Source of the DNA: Gilliamella sp. ESL0405
Lineage (GTDB): Bacteria; Pseudomonadota; Gammaproteobacteria; Enterobacterales; Orbaceae
DNA length: 64,000 nt
Assembly: GCF_019469205.1 (NCBI RefSeq)
Contig: NZ_CP048265.1
Location: 2,745,610-2,809,609, forward strand
Direction of reading: 5' to 3'
Shown here piece after piece: positions 46,660-56,357 of the stretch. Within the stretch, counting starts at the first letter, position 1. Every line of letters starts with the position of its first letter. The notes under the pieces were generated by a model. It saw nothing but the letters and a program-made list of their open reading frames with translations. It did no database searches and was not told the DNA's origin. Position numbers and translations under genes: made by a program.

Positions 46660-47811
46660 TTACGGTTTAGGGTGAAAATCATCTATCTGATCTCGCCATT
46701 CATTGTAATCCCAAGTTACAATTTTGGTTTTCAGTGTTTCCAAATAATCTAATGCCGCTTGTTTTTCGGTTGGGGTAAGCATTTGTTCTAAACGATTTTG
46801 GATTTCTTTGTTATATTCCCAAACCGGTGGTAGTTGATAAGCATGCCACGCTAAATTATTGTCTATCTCGATAATTTTTTGTTTTGCATAATCACTTAAC
46901 AGCGACCAGGCATAGGCTTTAATCAAATCTTGCTCCCGTCCTAATCCATAGAAATAGGCTTCAGTCATGCGCAATATGCCTATAATTGAGCTATGCTCTG
47001 CCATTAGCTGTGCATAATCTATTGCCTGTTTTAAATCGTCTGATTTTAATACTTTACGGTATTCGGTTAATTTATTCAGCTGTTCATATTTCTGATCTTT
47101 ATAGTGCTCCCCTTCTTGAAATAATATTCGAGCAGTCAAAGCTTCGTAACAATGATAGCCACCTTCAATCGCATAGTTTAAATACTCAATACTTTTTTCT
47201 AATTGCTCATCGGTACTTGGTGGCATCATTCCTTGTTCATCAAACCAACGAGGCGCATAACTATAAGACTTACGATAAGCAAAATAAGGATATTTTAAAT
47301 CAGCAAACTTATCCCATAAATAACCTCTCATTTCAACATTTTTAAACACTATTGGCTCTACTAATGGATTACCTGCACTATCAACTATCTGATCCCGATA
47401 TTTGCGCATAAACTCATCAAAGGACATCATAATACCGTCCTCTTTTCCCCTTTCATCATAAAAGTCTTTCCAACCAAGAAGTTTATAGTAATATGGCATG
47501 GCATTTTTATCCCATTGCCAGGCATGCTTTAGAAATTTTATTAACTTTTCTGGATAAATTACTCCGTAATATACGCCATCATCAAATGCTGAATGATAAA
47601 GCTTTTTAGCCTCATCTATGCGTAATAATTGATTTTCAGGAATGGTTGAAGGGTAAATTTTAAAGTCCATAGATAAATTTTGCTGGTGAATAAGTTCACG
47701 ATGTAAATTATCGGCATAAAAATAAGCTAGACCAATAGCAAAACAAAAAATAATTTCAATGGATATTAACTTTTTCGATACCATTTTTGCTATTTGATTT
47801 AAACTACTCAT
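46660..47811 (-). CDS. Membrane-anchored Sel1-repeat protein, copy 1 (putative cognate immunity)
   Basis: This 383-residue protein is the first of the five. Its ATG overlaps the stop codon of the effector-like gene (TAATG), so the two are translationally coupled, as expected for a toxin and its cognate immunity protein. The N-terminal 45 residues, including the membrane helix (IEIIFCFAIGLAYFYA), are unrelated to those of copies 2-5. From MDFKIYPSTIPENQLLRIDEA onward it is homologous to them. The Sel1 repeat lies near residue 285-320. It has no enzyme motifs. It may be a DUF6396-type protein, but I cannot confirm that. Confidence 0.72.
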   Translation of the reverse strand: MSSLNQIAKMVSKKLISIEIIFCFAIGLAYFYADNLHRELIHQQNLSMDFKIYPSTIPENQLLRIDEAKKLYHSAFDDGVYYGVIYPEKLIKFLKHAWQWDKNAMPYYYKLLGWKDFYDERGKEDGIMMSFDEFMRKYRDQIVDSAGNPLVEPIVFKNVEMRGYLWDKFADLKYPYFAYRKSYSYAPRWFDEQGMMPPSTDEQLEKSIEYLNYAIEGGYHCYEALTARILFQEGEHYKDQKYEQLNKLTEYRKVLKSDDLKQAIDYAQLMAEHSSIIGILRMTEAYFYGLGREQDLIKAYAWSLLSDYAKQKIIEIDNNLAWHAYQLPPVWEYNKEIQNRLEQMLTPTEKQAALDYLETLKTKIVTWDYNEWRDQIDDFHPKP

Positions 47812-48815
47812 TAATTATACTCCAAATCATTTTGATTAAAGACATCCACTTCGACAATACGATCTTCTAACTTCCCCTTATTAAATACTCGACATGGTAG
47901 AATTTGATTTTTATTTCCAATTTTTTGTATTTCTTCATAAATTGGATATGACCTTGGTAAATCTAACTTATTTTCTTTGACATAATTTTCATAGTCGTCT
48001 TTTAATTTTACAATTCTACCTCCAACCCACAATCCTAGAGAAGCATAACCCCATAACACCGACGGTTTATGTTTAAAATCATCAATCCAATTTTTAACAG
48101 GATTAGATTTATATTTTATTTGTTCATTAATTGAATCATAAACTTCTTTTTTTGACGTTTCTGTAATGACACCATCGTCATGTACATCATAATAAACATC
48201 ACTACCACAATAAGAAGGCAACTCAATTCGAGTAAAACTAGCATAAGTCACTTGTCCTAAACAACGAGTTTTTTGTTCCTCTGATATGGCTTTCGCTAAA
48301 CAAATTTGATTCTTTATTTTTTCATTATTTAGCGTATCTTCATAAGCGGCACCCCGACAAGAGTGTAAGACAAAAATGCCCTCATTTGGGTGCCAGGGTA
48401 AACGCTCCATATTATCATTTTTGTCAAAACAAATTGTTGCCTCATTCCTAAAAATCAAATGCTCCTCATTACCATGCCCAAAATAATGAACTTGCCACAA
48501 AGCGTATTTACAAGCTGTTTCTGAGTTAGTTAATTCATTATATAGTTTTGTCCATTCAGCTTTAAATTGTGGTGGATGCTCAAAACCTTTTATGATTCTC
48601 ACTTCCGCATCCGGGTATTTAAACTCTAATCGTTGTTTTTTAAATTCGGCAGCTCTTAAAAATTCCTCAGCACCCCCTCCTCCATAAGCAAATAGCACAA
48701 ATAGAGGTATCGGTACGTTTTCTAATATAATTTCTTCAACAGCAACCTCTCCATTTTCAAGCTTACTTGTTTGGGCTGTAAAAACTTTACATTTTTGAGT
48801 GTTCTCATTTGGCAT
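47811..48815 (-). CDS. Putative T6SS effector with a caspase-like (clan CD) cysteine-peptidase pattern
   Basis: This 334-residue cytoplasmic-type protein has no signal peptide or transmembrane helix. Hydrophobic strands precede a His in WQVHYFGHG (His114) and a Cys in IFVLHSCRGA (Cys153), the strand-HG and strand-SC-G order and the roughly 40-residue spacing of clan CD peptidases (caspases, gingipains, separase). An N-terminal strand and helix (LFVLFAYGGGGAEEFLRAA) fits the same fold. It begins 10 bases after vgrG and is coupled to a membrane-anchored immunity candidate. This position strongly suggests a VgrG-delivered effector. The family is not one I can name, and peptidase activity is inferred from motifs only. 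Confidence 0.6.
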   Translation of the reverse strand: MPNENTQKCKVFTAQTSKLENGEVAVEEIILENVPIPLFVLFAYGGGGAEEFLRAAEFKKQRLEFKYPDAEVRIIKGFEHPPQFKAEWTKLYNELTNSETACKYALWQVHYFGHGNEEHLIFRNEATICFDKNDNMERLPWHPNEGIFVLHSCRGAAYEDTLNNEKIKNQICLAKAISEEQKTRCLGQVTYASFTRIELPSYCGSDVYYDVHDDGVITETSKKEVYDSINEQIKYKSNPVKNWIDDFKHKPSVLWGYASLGLWVGGRIVKLKDDYENYVKENKLDLPRSYPIYEEIQKIGNKNQILPCRVFNKGKLEDRIVEVDVFNQNDLEYN

Positions 48816-48825
48816 ATTGATTAAC

Positions 48826-51483
48826 TTACCTACTAATTAATTCCAGTGTAATTGTTTCATTTTCATTTATAGAATGAAATGATTGGGTATATCCATTTTT
48901 ATCGGTTTGCCCTTGTATCTTCCTACCATCGGGTAACGTAGCAATATAACGTTCATTGGCATAGATTTTTCCGGTCTCATCTTTACAGATAAATTTAACC
49001 GCATAATCACCAATAATATACGGTAATGCTAATTGATTACGGGCCATATTTTTCGGCCCCATCTTCTGCATCACATTACATTTAAGCTTAACGTTATCTG
49101 GTGTGCCCAGCTCTATGCCTTTACTGCTGATTTTGATATACGAGCCGCCACAGATTAGGGTTAGCTCTTTGCTGGCAGTAATGGTCAGTTTGCCGTCAAC
49201 ACTGTCAATGTTGATATCTTGTTTTGCGGCCATATTCAGGTTGGCATTTTGGGCTTGCAGGTTGATATCCCCTTGATTAGCAAAAACCTTCATCCCCGAT
49301 TTGTGGGCAAATAGCCCTATCGCTTCTCCCGATGATACCGTGATGTTTTTTAATGCCGTGATGTCGGTTTGGTTTTCCGCCGTGATACTCACGCTGTTAC
49401 CGGTTGATAGCTGGATGTTCTCCGGACTGGTTAATGCGATGCCTTCTTGCGCATAAGCTAAGATGCCACTTTGCGCCAGTTCAGTTAAGTTGGCCTTGAG
49501 CTGGTCCTGACTGTCGGTGTCGGCATCGTGGGCTTCCGATTGTTGAGCGGCTTGCTGGAGTGATTTGGCTATCGATAAGGCATTTTCCAGCTGGGTAATC
49601 GCGCCTTGCATATCCAGTTGTTTGCCTTGCGCTTTTGGCTCGGTTTGGCTGGTCAGGTATAAGCCTTTTTCGGCCGCAATGGCACCCCAGTCATCCGTGC
49701 GAAGTTCAAACCCTTCACCCCGTGGTGTTTTGTTTTGGTCAACTAAGTGACCCAGATTAAGTTGCGTTTTACCGTATTCGGTTGCCAGTTTGATATGCTC
49801 CTGCCCCCGTTTGTCATCCATGCGCAATTTGTTATTGGCCGGAGTACGTATCACATTACGGTGTTTGTTTATCGTGGTGACATGGTCAGGGTGGGCACTG
49901 TCGTGCATGGCATGGGCAATATACGGTCTGTCGGGGTTGCTGTCGGTAAAGGCTATCGCTACTTCTGTGCCGTCAATTAACGGAAAGTGAAAGCCATAGG
50001 TGTTGCCGGCATACGGTTTGGCTAATCTGACCCACAGGCTCTCTTCACCGTTTTTCCAGTTTTTTAAGTCAAAGTTGAATTTGACCCGATAGCGACCTTG
50101 CGTATCGATATAACCGTAAGTGTCATTATCCGGACTGGTGACCCGTGCCGGTAATGTTCCGCCGACTGTCGGCCAGGCTATCGGTTTTGGCCGGTAAGGT
50201 TTAAAGGCTTGATACGGTATCGCCGTAAAGCGTAGCTCATAAGCATCGGTGCGGTTACCTTGTCCTTCCACACTTAAAATAATCACGCCGTCATCGATAT
50301 CAGCCAGCGGGCTGCCTGTTATGTGAATCCGTTGCCCCGGTGCCAGATTGTAGTGGTTGCTTTTTCCGCTGATGATGATTTTTTCACTGATTGCGTGTTC
50401 ATGACGAATACGTGCATACCACTGTCCGCTTTCAATATGGCGGCTATTATCTTTTTCATCAGCGCTGTCATCATTGTCACTTGACTGGCTTTCATCATCA
50501 CCCTGCGCGGTTTTTACGCCATTTGTATTTAAGCCTTTATAGTGCTCAGCATAGCGGTAATCCGTTCCGTAGGTGGTGGCCTCTTTCGGTTGACTGTTGA
50601 CATCACTGAGTAAACTGGCTTTGGCATCCCGGTAGTTATAATCCTGCACCTTGACTGAGGACTCGACTACCTGACTGTCTAACCGGATATCCCATACGCT
50701 TTCAACGCCGTCATCGGTCATACCGCTCGGCTGTTTGTAATCGATATCGGCCGCCTGATGATAACCTTGTTCATCATCACTGATAACAATGACATCACAA
50801 TGATGCTCGGCATGCGTTTCAAAACGAAACCAGACACCGATATCGGCTAACAGTCGCTGAATAAAGGCTAAATCACTCTCCTGCCATTGGGTGATAAATT
50901 CTCTTTCCGGATAGGCCGCTTTTAATTCCAAACGGTAATCAATGCCGGTAAATTCATGGCTGCGTAACACCGTTTCAACCACACTAATGACACTTTGGTT
51001 TTGAAAGATAGCGCTGTTGCGGCTCAGTGATAGTCGGGCTAATCTTGGCGATAACACCACCCGATAATGCGCTTCATCCCGGCTGACCGACAGCAGACTA
51101 AATGCAGTAATTACCCCATAAAGGGTGCGGGCTTGTCCTGTTGTCGGTAAGTCCGTTAAGGAGCGTATCGCTGTATTAAGCAAATTGCCGCTAAACGGGT
51201 TAAAGCAGAACGAAGCTTTTTGATTCAGCAGGGTTTCAATCGATAGTTGTTTATCAGTACAGGTAAATTCTATTGTGTATTGCCACGGCTGGTTTAACTG
51301 CTCTTCACCATTAACCTTTAATACTGAAACAGGTGCATTTAACCCGTCAACCGTTAAGGTATAACGATTATGACTGACAGCTAAGCCGGTCAGTTCATGG
51401 AGTCCATGGAGTAACTGTTTACCAAATTGCTGTACCTGTTTGACGGGGTCGTTTGGAATCTGGTTGGCTGGGTCCTTTGCCAT
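48826..51483 (-). CDS. vgrG: Type VI secretion spike protein VgrG with C-terminal extension
   Basis: The 885-residue protein has the gp27-like part (about 45-440, HNRYTLTVDGLNAPVSVL and VQDYNYRDAKASLL), the gp5 OB-fold (about 445-530, YGYIDTQGRYRVKFNFD, VAIAFTDSNPDRPYIAHAMH), and the gp5 needle with a DUF2345 region (about 680-800, repeats such as INLQAQNANLNMAAKQDINI). A small transthyretin-like domain ends it (about 815-885, KDETGKIYANERYIATLPDGR, GQTDKNGYTQSF). Such extensions recruit effectors in other VgrGs. No PAAR, Hcp or Tss genes are in the window, so this is an orphan vgrG cluster. Its GC content looks visibly higher than that of the genes behind it. Confidence 0.95.
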   Translation of the reverse strand: MAKDPANQIPNDPVKQVQQFGKQLLHGLHELTGLAVSHNRYTLTVDGLNAPVSVLKVNGEEQLNQPWQYTIEFTCTDKQLSIETLLNQKASFCFNPFSGNLLNTAIRSLTDLPTTGQARTLYGVITAFSLLSVSRDEAHYRVVLSPRLARLSLSRNSAIFQNQSVISVVETVLRSHEFTGIDYRLELKAAYPEREFITQWQESDLAFIQRLLADIGVWFRFETHAEHHCDVIVISDDEQGYHQAADIDYKQPSGMTDDGVESVWDIRLDSQVVESSVKVQDYNYRDAKASLLSDVNSQPKEATTYGTDYRYAEHYKGLNTNGVKTAQGDDESQSSDNDDSADEKDNSRHIESGQWYARIRHEHAISEKIIISGKSNHYNLAPGQRIHITGSPLADIDDGVIILSVEGQGNRTDAYELRFTAIPYQAFKPYRPKPIAWPTVGGTLPARVTSPDNDTYGYIDTQGRYRVKFNFDLKNWKNGEESLWVRLAKPYAGNTYGFHFPLIDGTEVAIAFTDSNPDRPYIAHAMHDSAHPDHVTTINKHRNVIRTPANNKLRMDDKRGQEHIKLATEYGKTQLNLGHLVDQNKTPRGEGFELRTDDWGAIAAEKGLYLTSQTEPKAQGKQLDMQGAITQLENALSIAKSLQQAAQQSEAHDADTDSQDQLKANLTELAQSGILAYAQEGIALTSPENIQLSTGNSVSITAENQTDITALKNITVSSGEAIGLFAHKSGMKVFANQGDINLQAQNANLNMAAKQDINIDSVDGKLTITASKELTLICGGSYIKISSKGIELGTPDNVKLKCNVMQKMGPKNMARNQLALPYIIGDYAVKFICKDETGKIYANERYIATLPDGRKIQGQTDKNGYTQSFHSINENETITLELISR

Positions 51484-52047
51484 GATGTGTTCCTTTTTAT
51501 TATTTTATAATCCATATATTTTTATAATATTAATAAGTCATTATGCATTTAATTATTTAAATCTATTCATTTTCCTGACGGTTATCAGAAATTGACAAGT
51601 GATAGTTTGATAATAACAAACCGAAAAACGTTATCGGTTGTGAATAGATATTACAGTGTGTTTAAAGGAAGACGTGTAATGTTTTAGTCGTATCAAAATT
51701 CGATTATAAATAGGTTTTCTACATGTCCATTTGTCGAAAACTACGATCGCCCAACTGCGCTTTAACTTCCTTGATCGCTATCCTAATTTAATCACGTTTT
51801 TAAATTAACGATATTAGTTATCGGTATAGATTAAATAACATAATATAAAAATTACATGATATTATGATTTTTTGCAAGTTTTTTGAAACAAATCAAATAA
51901 AATCAATAAATTAATTTTAAAAAGTAAATTTATTGAAACTGATAGAATACCAACCAATTAGTATTTAAGTCGTTTAAAATTTATCGAAGCTTAAAATGAA
52001 ATAAGCAATGTTAGATAAAAAGATGTGATCTGAATGATTGCAACCGG
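51484..52047. other. Gene-free stretch between vgrG and dacA
   Basis: This is about 560 AT-rich bases. The minus-strand vgrG promoter lies in the first part, where AAGGAA precedes the ATG and TATAAT-like words occur at 51520-51535. A less AT-rich block at 51719-51787 reads on the minus strand as 22 codons ending TAG (EVKAQLGDRSFRQMDM) without a start, and may be the tail of a lost gene. Nothing else is recognised. Confidence 0.35.
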
Positions 52048-52082
52048 AAAAAAATCGTTCTGCAAGCTTAACTTGCAGAACG
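52048..52082 (-). terminator. Terminator after dacA
   Basis: Perfect 11-bp arms CGTTCTGCAAG (52056-52066) and CTTGCAGAACG (52072-52082), followed on the minus strand by a run of seven T (52048-52054 on plus as A). It lies 15 bases beyond the dacA stop. Confidence 0.9.
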
Positions 52083-52096
52083 CTAATGAGACAATC

Positions 52097-53272
52097 TTAA
52101 TTAAATAATTTATGCCCCTGTAAGCAAATCCAATCCCACATACTGCCAAAGAATCCTGTTTCTTCAACATTTTGTAATGTAACTAATGGTTGCTCATTGA
52201 TGACTTTACCATCTAATAAAAATTGCATTTTGCCTACAGCTGTTCCTTTTTTAATTGGCGCATAAATATAATCGTCAATTTTGTATTGAACTTGAACATC
52301 CGCAGCACGGCCTTTTGGTACAGTTATAAATGCACCATTAATAGCCCCTAGTTGAATTTTGTTCTCATCACCATACCATATTGATTCAGTGGTAAGTGGT
52401 GTACCTTCCTTGACTGGATTTGCGGTTTCGAAGAAGCGAAAGCCCCAAACCAGTAGTTTTTTACTCTCTTGTTCACGACCTTTAAAAGTGCGCCCACCTA
52501 ATACAACTGAAATTAACCGGGTATTTCCGTCGACAGCGGAAGCGACTAAGTTATAACCCGCAGCATTGGTATGACCCGTTTTAATACCGTCAACATTTAA
52601 CGTCGTATCCCAAAGTAAACCATTTCGGTTCATTTGTGGTTTTGATAATGTATAAGTAAACTCTTTTTCTTTATAAATAGCGTATTCTTGCGGCAAGTCA
52701 CGGATAAGTGCTTGACCGAGTAATGCCATATCTTTAGCGGTAGTATATTGCCCCGGTGCATCTAATCCATGCACAGTTTCGAAGTGAGTATGGGTTAAAC
52801 CAATTTTTTGCGCATAATCATTCATTAAGTTTACAAATGCACCTTGGCTTCCAGCAACATGTTCAGCCATTGCAATACAGGCATCATTACCTGATTGGAT
52901 GATAATACCTTTGTTGAGATCGGAAACCGAAACGGTTTTACCAACTTCGAGAAACATGAGTGATGAGCCTTTTAATATAGGATTTCCGGTTGCCCAGGCA
53001 TCTTTACTAACCACTACCATGTCATCATTTTTAATTCGACCAGAATGCAACGCTTGACCAACGACATAACTGGTCATCATTTTGGTTAAGCTTGCCGGAT
53101 CGCGCTGTTGTTCAGCATTATGTTGCGCAAGAATTTCGCCTGATTTGGCGTCAATTAAAATATAAGCTTCAGCATCTAATTCGGGAATAGCTGGAATAGG
53201 GATATCAGCTGATGCTGAAGTACAAATAGCAAGTGCTAACCAAGCAAAAGATAATTTAAATTTCTTTTTCAT
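52097..53272 (-). CDS. dacA: D-alanyl-D-alanine carboxypeptidase (PBP5/6 type)
   Basis: This 391-residue enzyme trims the terminal D-Ala from peptidoglycan pentapeptides. A cleavable signal peptide is present (about residues 1-22, ending ASA). The serine-peptidase motifs are SLTKM (Ser61, Lys64), SGND (Ser127, Asn129) and KTGHTNAAG (near 230). The C-terminal amphipathic helix (FFGSMWDWICLQGHKLF) anchors it to the outer face of the inner membrane. It follows mrdB by 14 bases in the elongation cluster; rlpA, which lies between them in E. coli, is absent. Confidence 0.95.
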   Translation of the reverse strand: MKKKFKLSFAWLALAICTSASADIPIPAIPELDAEAYILIDAKSGEILAQHNAEQQRDPASLTKMMTSYVVGQALHSGRIKNDDMVVVSKDAWATGNPILKGSSLMFLEVGKTVSVSDLNKGIIIQSGNDACIAMAEHVAGSQGAFVNLMNDYAQKIGLTHTHFETVHGLDAPGQYTTAKDMALLGQALIRDLPQEYAIYKEKEFTYTLSKPQMNRNGLLWDTTLNVDGIKTGHTNAAGYNLVASAVDGNTRLISVVLGGRTFKGREQESKKLLVWGFRFFETANPVKEGTPLTTESIWYGDENKIQLGAINGAFITVPKGRAADVQVQYKIDDYIYAPIKKGTAVGKMQFLLDGKVINEQPLVTLQNVEETGFFGSMWDWICLQGHKLFN

Positions 53273-53286
53273 GTAATTAAATTCCG

Positions 53287-54393
53287 TTAAATATTTTTAG
53301 ATAACATATATCGATGTGTATGAATAGACATCATAATGCCAAAACTTGCCATTAAAACGACTAAAGATGAGCCACCATAACTTATTAGCGGTAATGGTAC
53401 ACCAACTACTGGTAAGATTCCACTGACCATACCAATATTAATAAACACATAAACAAAGAAGACTAAAATTAAACCACCTGATAATATTCTGCCAAAAGTG
53501 GTTTGTGCTTGTGCAGAAATAACAAGTCCACGTATAATTAAACACAAAAATAGCACTAATAAAACCACAGTTCCGATAAAACCAAACTCTTCAGCAATCA
53601 CCGAAAAAATAAAGTCAGTATGTCTTTCTGGCAGGAACTCTAATTGCGATTGAGTACCATGAAGCCAACCTTTACCCCATATACCACCTGATCCAATAGC
53701 GGTTTTAGATTGAATTATATGATAGCCAGTACCATTTGGATCGCGTTCAGGATTAAACAGGGTTAATACCCGTTCTCGCTGATAGTCATGCATTAAGAAA
53801 AACCACATAATCGGTAAAAATGCCGCAATTAAAATCAACGCAACAAGAATAAATCGCCAGTCAATGCCTGCCAAAAAGATAATAAAGATACCTGACATGA
53901 CAATTAAAATTGCGGTACCTAAATCCGGTTGCATAGCAACTAATAATGTTGGTACACCAATGATTGCAAGCGTTTGCAACGTTGTTTTAAGTGGTGGAGG
54001 GCAACCATCTCGATGAATAAATTTAGCCACCATTAATGGTACGGCAATTTTAGCAATCTCAGAGGGCTGAAAACGTATTACGCCTAAATCTAACCAACGT
54101 TGTGCGCCTTTACTGGTGTAACCAAATATATCAACTAACAAAAGAACAATAATACAAACTACATATAAATATGGTGCCCATTTTTCATAGGATCTCGGTG
54201 AAAATTGCGCAAAGAAAATCATAACAATAAAACCAAGTAGTATTTGTATTACACGCTTTTCCATCATATCGATGCTTTGGCCACTAGCACTCCAAAGAAT
54301 ATAAAGACTGTATGCAAGTAATAAACTAATAAATAGAAAAAAAAGTGGATCTATGTGTATCTTTTGCCAAAAAGATTTTTTAATATTATTCAT
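53287..54393 (-). CDS. mrdB: Peptidoglycan glycosyltransferase RodA (SEDS family)
   Basis: The 368-residue protein (370 in E. coli) has about ten transmembrane helices and polymerises glycan strands with PBP2 during cell elongation. SEDS landmarks include [26 protein letters not shown], the [20 protein letters not shown] loop with the catalytic Asp, and the C-terminal [19 protein letters not shown]. It starts 2 bases after mrdA, so the pair is co-translated. Confidence 0.96.
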   Translation of the reverse strand: MNNIKKSFWQKIHIDPLFFLFISLLLAYSLYILWSASGQSIDMMEKRVIQILLGFIVMIFFAQFSPRSYEKWAPYLYVVCIIVLLLVDIFGYTSKGAQRWLDLGVIRFQPSEIAKIAVPLMVAKFIHRDGCPPPLKTTLQTLAIIGVPTLLVAMQPDLGTAILIVMSGIFIIFLAGIDWRFILVALILIAAFLPIMWFFLMHDYQRERVLTLFNPERDPNGTGYHIIQSKTAIGSGGIWGKGWLHGTQSQLEFLPERHTDFIFSVIAEEFGFIGTVVLLVLFLCLIIRGLVISAQAQTTFGRILSGGLILVFFVYVFINIGMVSGILPVVGVPLPLISYGGSSLVVLMASFGIMMSIHTHRYMLSKNI

Positions 54394-54395
54394 AG

Positions 54396-56348
54396 TTAAT
54401 CTTCATTTCCTTGTCCTGAATTTGATGAAGCATCATCTGACTCGCTAGAATTATCACCAAGCAGATAGTAATCAAGTATTTTTCGAGCCACGGCGCCGCC
54501 GTTAGAGCTACCGCCTCCGCCATTTTCCAGCACAATTGCTAGAGCTATTTTTGGCTTATCATACGGAGCATAAGCGACAAATAAAGCATGATCTCGTAAA
54601 TGTTCGGGTATTCTATGAGCATTATAAGTTTCGTTTTCTTTCAAACCATAAACTTGCGCTGTACCTGATTTACCTGCAGCTTGATACTGTGCCCCGGCAT
54701 AAACTTTGCGGGCTGTACCATGCGAGCCAAACATTACTCTATGCATACCTTCTTTGGCTAGTTGCCAATAGTTAGCTTTCACATCAATTAAATCATTAGG
54801 TTGCTCAAATGATTGCGGATCTATATCTGGCTTGTTTTCGTTTGAATTGATAATGTCACTTTTTTTATATAATAAAAAGTGAGGAGTATAAGTTTTACCA
54901 TTATTAATCAAAATGGTTAAGGCTTTTGCCATTTGCATTGGGGTAGCAGTCCAATACCCTTGCCCGATACCAACCGGAATGGTATCACCTTGTAGCCAAG
55001 ATTTTTTGTGGCGTTTTATTTTCCATTCACGACTTGGCATAACAGCACGAGTTTCTTCATTTGAAGAGATATCTATGCCTGTGCGTTCGCCATAACCAAA
55101 TTTAGTCATCCAGTCGTTTAAACGATCAATGCCCAAATCATAAGCAACTTGATAAAAATAGGTATCTACTGACTCTTCAATCGCTTTTAACACATCAACA
55201 CGGCCATGTCCCCATTTTAACCAATCTCGATAACGTTTTTCTGTTCCGGGTAATTGCCACCAACCGGGATCGTTAACCACCGTTTTTGGTGTAACAACAC
55301 CTTCGCTTAGCGCAGCAATAGAGATAAAAGGCTTCACTGTGGAAGCTGGTGGATAAGCACCTAATAAAGCACGATTAAATAATGGTTTATTCGGATCATT
55401 AAGTAAGTCATTATATTTAGCGCTTGATATGCCACCGACAAAATCATTTGAATCATAACTAGGACTAGACACCATAGCCAATACTTCACCATTATTAGGA
55501 TCGATAGCCACAACGGCCGCTTTACGCCCAGCTAGGATCTGTTCAATAAAGAGTTGTAACTTAAGGTTGATCGATAAATAGATATCTTCACCTGCTTGTG
55601 GTGGATGTTGTTCAAGCATACGGACAATACGTCCCCGACTATTTACTTCGACCTTTTCATAACCTGCCGTGCCATGCAATACATCTTCATAGTAACGTTC
55701 AATCCCCATTTTTCCGATATTGAGGGTAGCGACATAATTACTGGTTTTATTCTCCTCTTCAAGACGTTTTTTATCTTGGCTATTGATTTTCGAAATATAA
55801 CCGAGAATATGCGTAAGTGAAGCGCCATATGGATAATACCGATGTTGTATTTTCACTATTGAAACAAATGGAAAACGATGCTGATCAACAACAAAACGGG
55901 CGATTTGATCGTTAGTCAGATTCTCTTTTAGAGGCACTGGCCGATGTGCTCGATAGTTGCGACGCTCTTTATAGAAGTTTTCAATGTCTTCATCGGTTAA
56001 ATCAACAATTTTTTTTAATTGCTCAAACTGCTCTTTTAAATTTTTGGTTTTATCAGGAATAATATTAAGTTGATAAGTAATATTATTGATAGCTAATGGA
56101 GTACCATTACGGTCGTAAATCATGCCACGGCTTGGTGGAATAGGAATGATTTCGATACGATTATTATTCGATTTGGTACTGTAATAACTAAAATTTGAAA
56201 TCTGCAAATCAGCTAAATTGCCAAGTAAAACAGACAACAATAAAATAATTACAACAAATGCAAATAGCGCCCTACGCAAAAATAAATTAGTTTCTGCCGA
56301 ATGATCACGAATATTGCCTTTCTTTTTTTTACTTGAGATAGAGATAAT
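54396..56348 (-). CDS. mrdA: Penicillin-binding protein 2 (transpeptidase), apparent AUU start
   Basis: This 650-residue class B PBP cross-links peptidoglycan in the rod elongation complex. It has an N-terminal membrane helix, the dimerisation domain with [17 protein letters not shown], and the transpeptidase motifs PPASTVKPF (Ser nucleophile), SVDTFFYQ and KSGTAQVYG. The first possible TTG start (56279) would drop [20 protein letters not shown], which aligns with E. coli PBP2 SFRDYTAESALFVRRALVAF. The open frame continues upstream to a GAGGAG site at 56353-56358, where no ATG, GTG or TTG exists. AUU at 56346-56348, or AUC at 56343-56345, is then the best start. It directly follows phoH; rsfS-rlmH, its usual partners, are missing. 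Confidence 0.88.
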   Translation of the reverse strand: MISISSKKKKGNIRDHSAETNLFLRRALFAFVVIILLLSVLLGNLADLQISNFSYYSTKSNNNRIEIIPIPPSRGMIYDRNGTPLAINNITYQLNIIPDKTKNLKEQFEQLKKIVDLTDEDIENFYKERRNYRAHRPVPLKENLTNDQIARFVVDQHRFPFVSIVKIQHRYYPYGASLTHILGYISKINSQDKKRLEEENKTSNYVATLNIGKMGIERYYEDVLHGTAGYEKVEVNSRGRIVRMLEQHPPQAGEDIYLSINLKLQLFIEQILAGRKAAVVAIDPNNGEVLAMVSSPSYDSNDFVGGISSAKYNDLLNDPNKPLFNRALLGAYPPASTVKPFISIAALSEGVVTPKTVVNDPGWWQLPGTEKRYRDWLKWGHGRVDVLKAIEESVDTYFYQVAYDLGIDRLNDWMTKFGYGERTGIDISSNEETRAVMPSREWKIKRHKKSWLQGDTIPVGIGQGYWTATPMQMAKALTILINNGKTYTPHFLLYKKSDIINSNENKPDIDPQSFEQPNDLIDVKANYWQLAKEGMHRVMFGSHGTARKVYAGAQYQAAGKSGTAQVYGLKENETYNAHRIPEHLRDHALFVAYAPYDKPKIALAIVLENGGGGSSNGGAVARKILDYYLLGDNSSESDDASSNSGQGNED

Positions 56349-56357
56349 ATTACTCCT

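Noticed and set aside
41987..47345. Plus-strand open frames of 64 and 119 codons repeated opposite each Sel1-repeat gene
   Set aside because: They repeat only because the underlying genes are duplicated; they are antisense shadows without ribosome sites.
41661..47811. Regular long tandem repeats that might suggest a CRISPR-like or other repeat array
   Set aside because: The repeat unit is a whole gene plus spacer (about 1.25 kb), not short direct repeats with unique spacers.
49565..50600. Plus-strand frames opposite vgrG
   Set aside because: They are antisense to a complete vgrG, have no ribosome sites, and arise from its higher GC content.
54396..56279. TTG at 56277-56279 as the mrdA start
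   Set aside because: It has no ribosome site and would remove residues that align with the conserved PBP2 N-terminus; the open frame clearly extends upstream.
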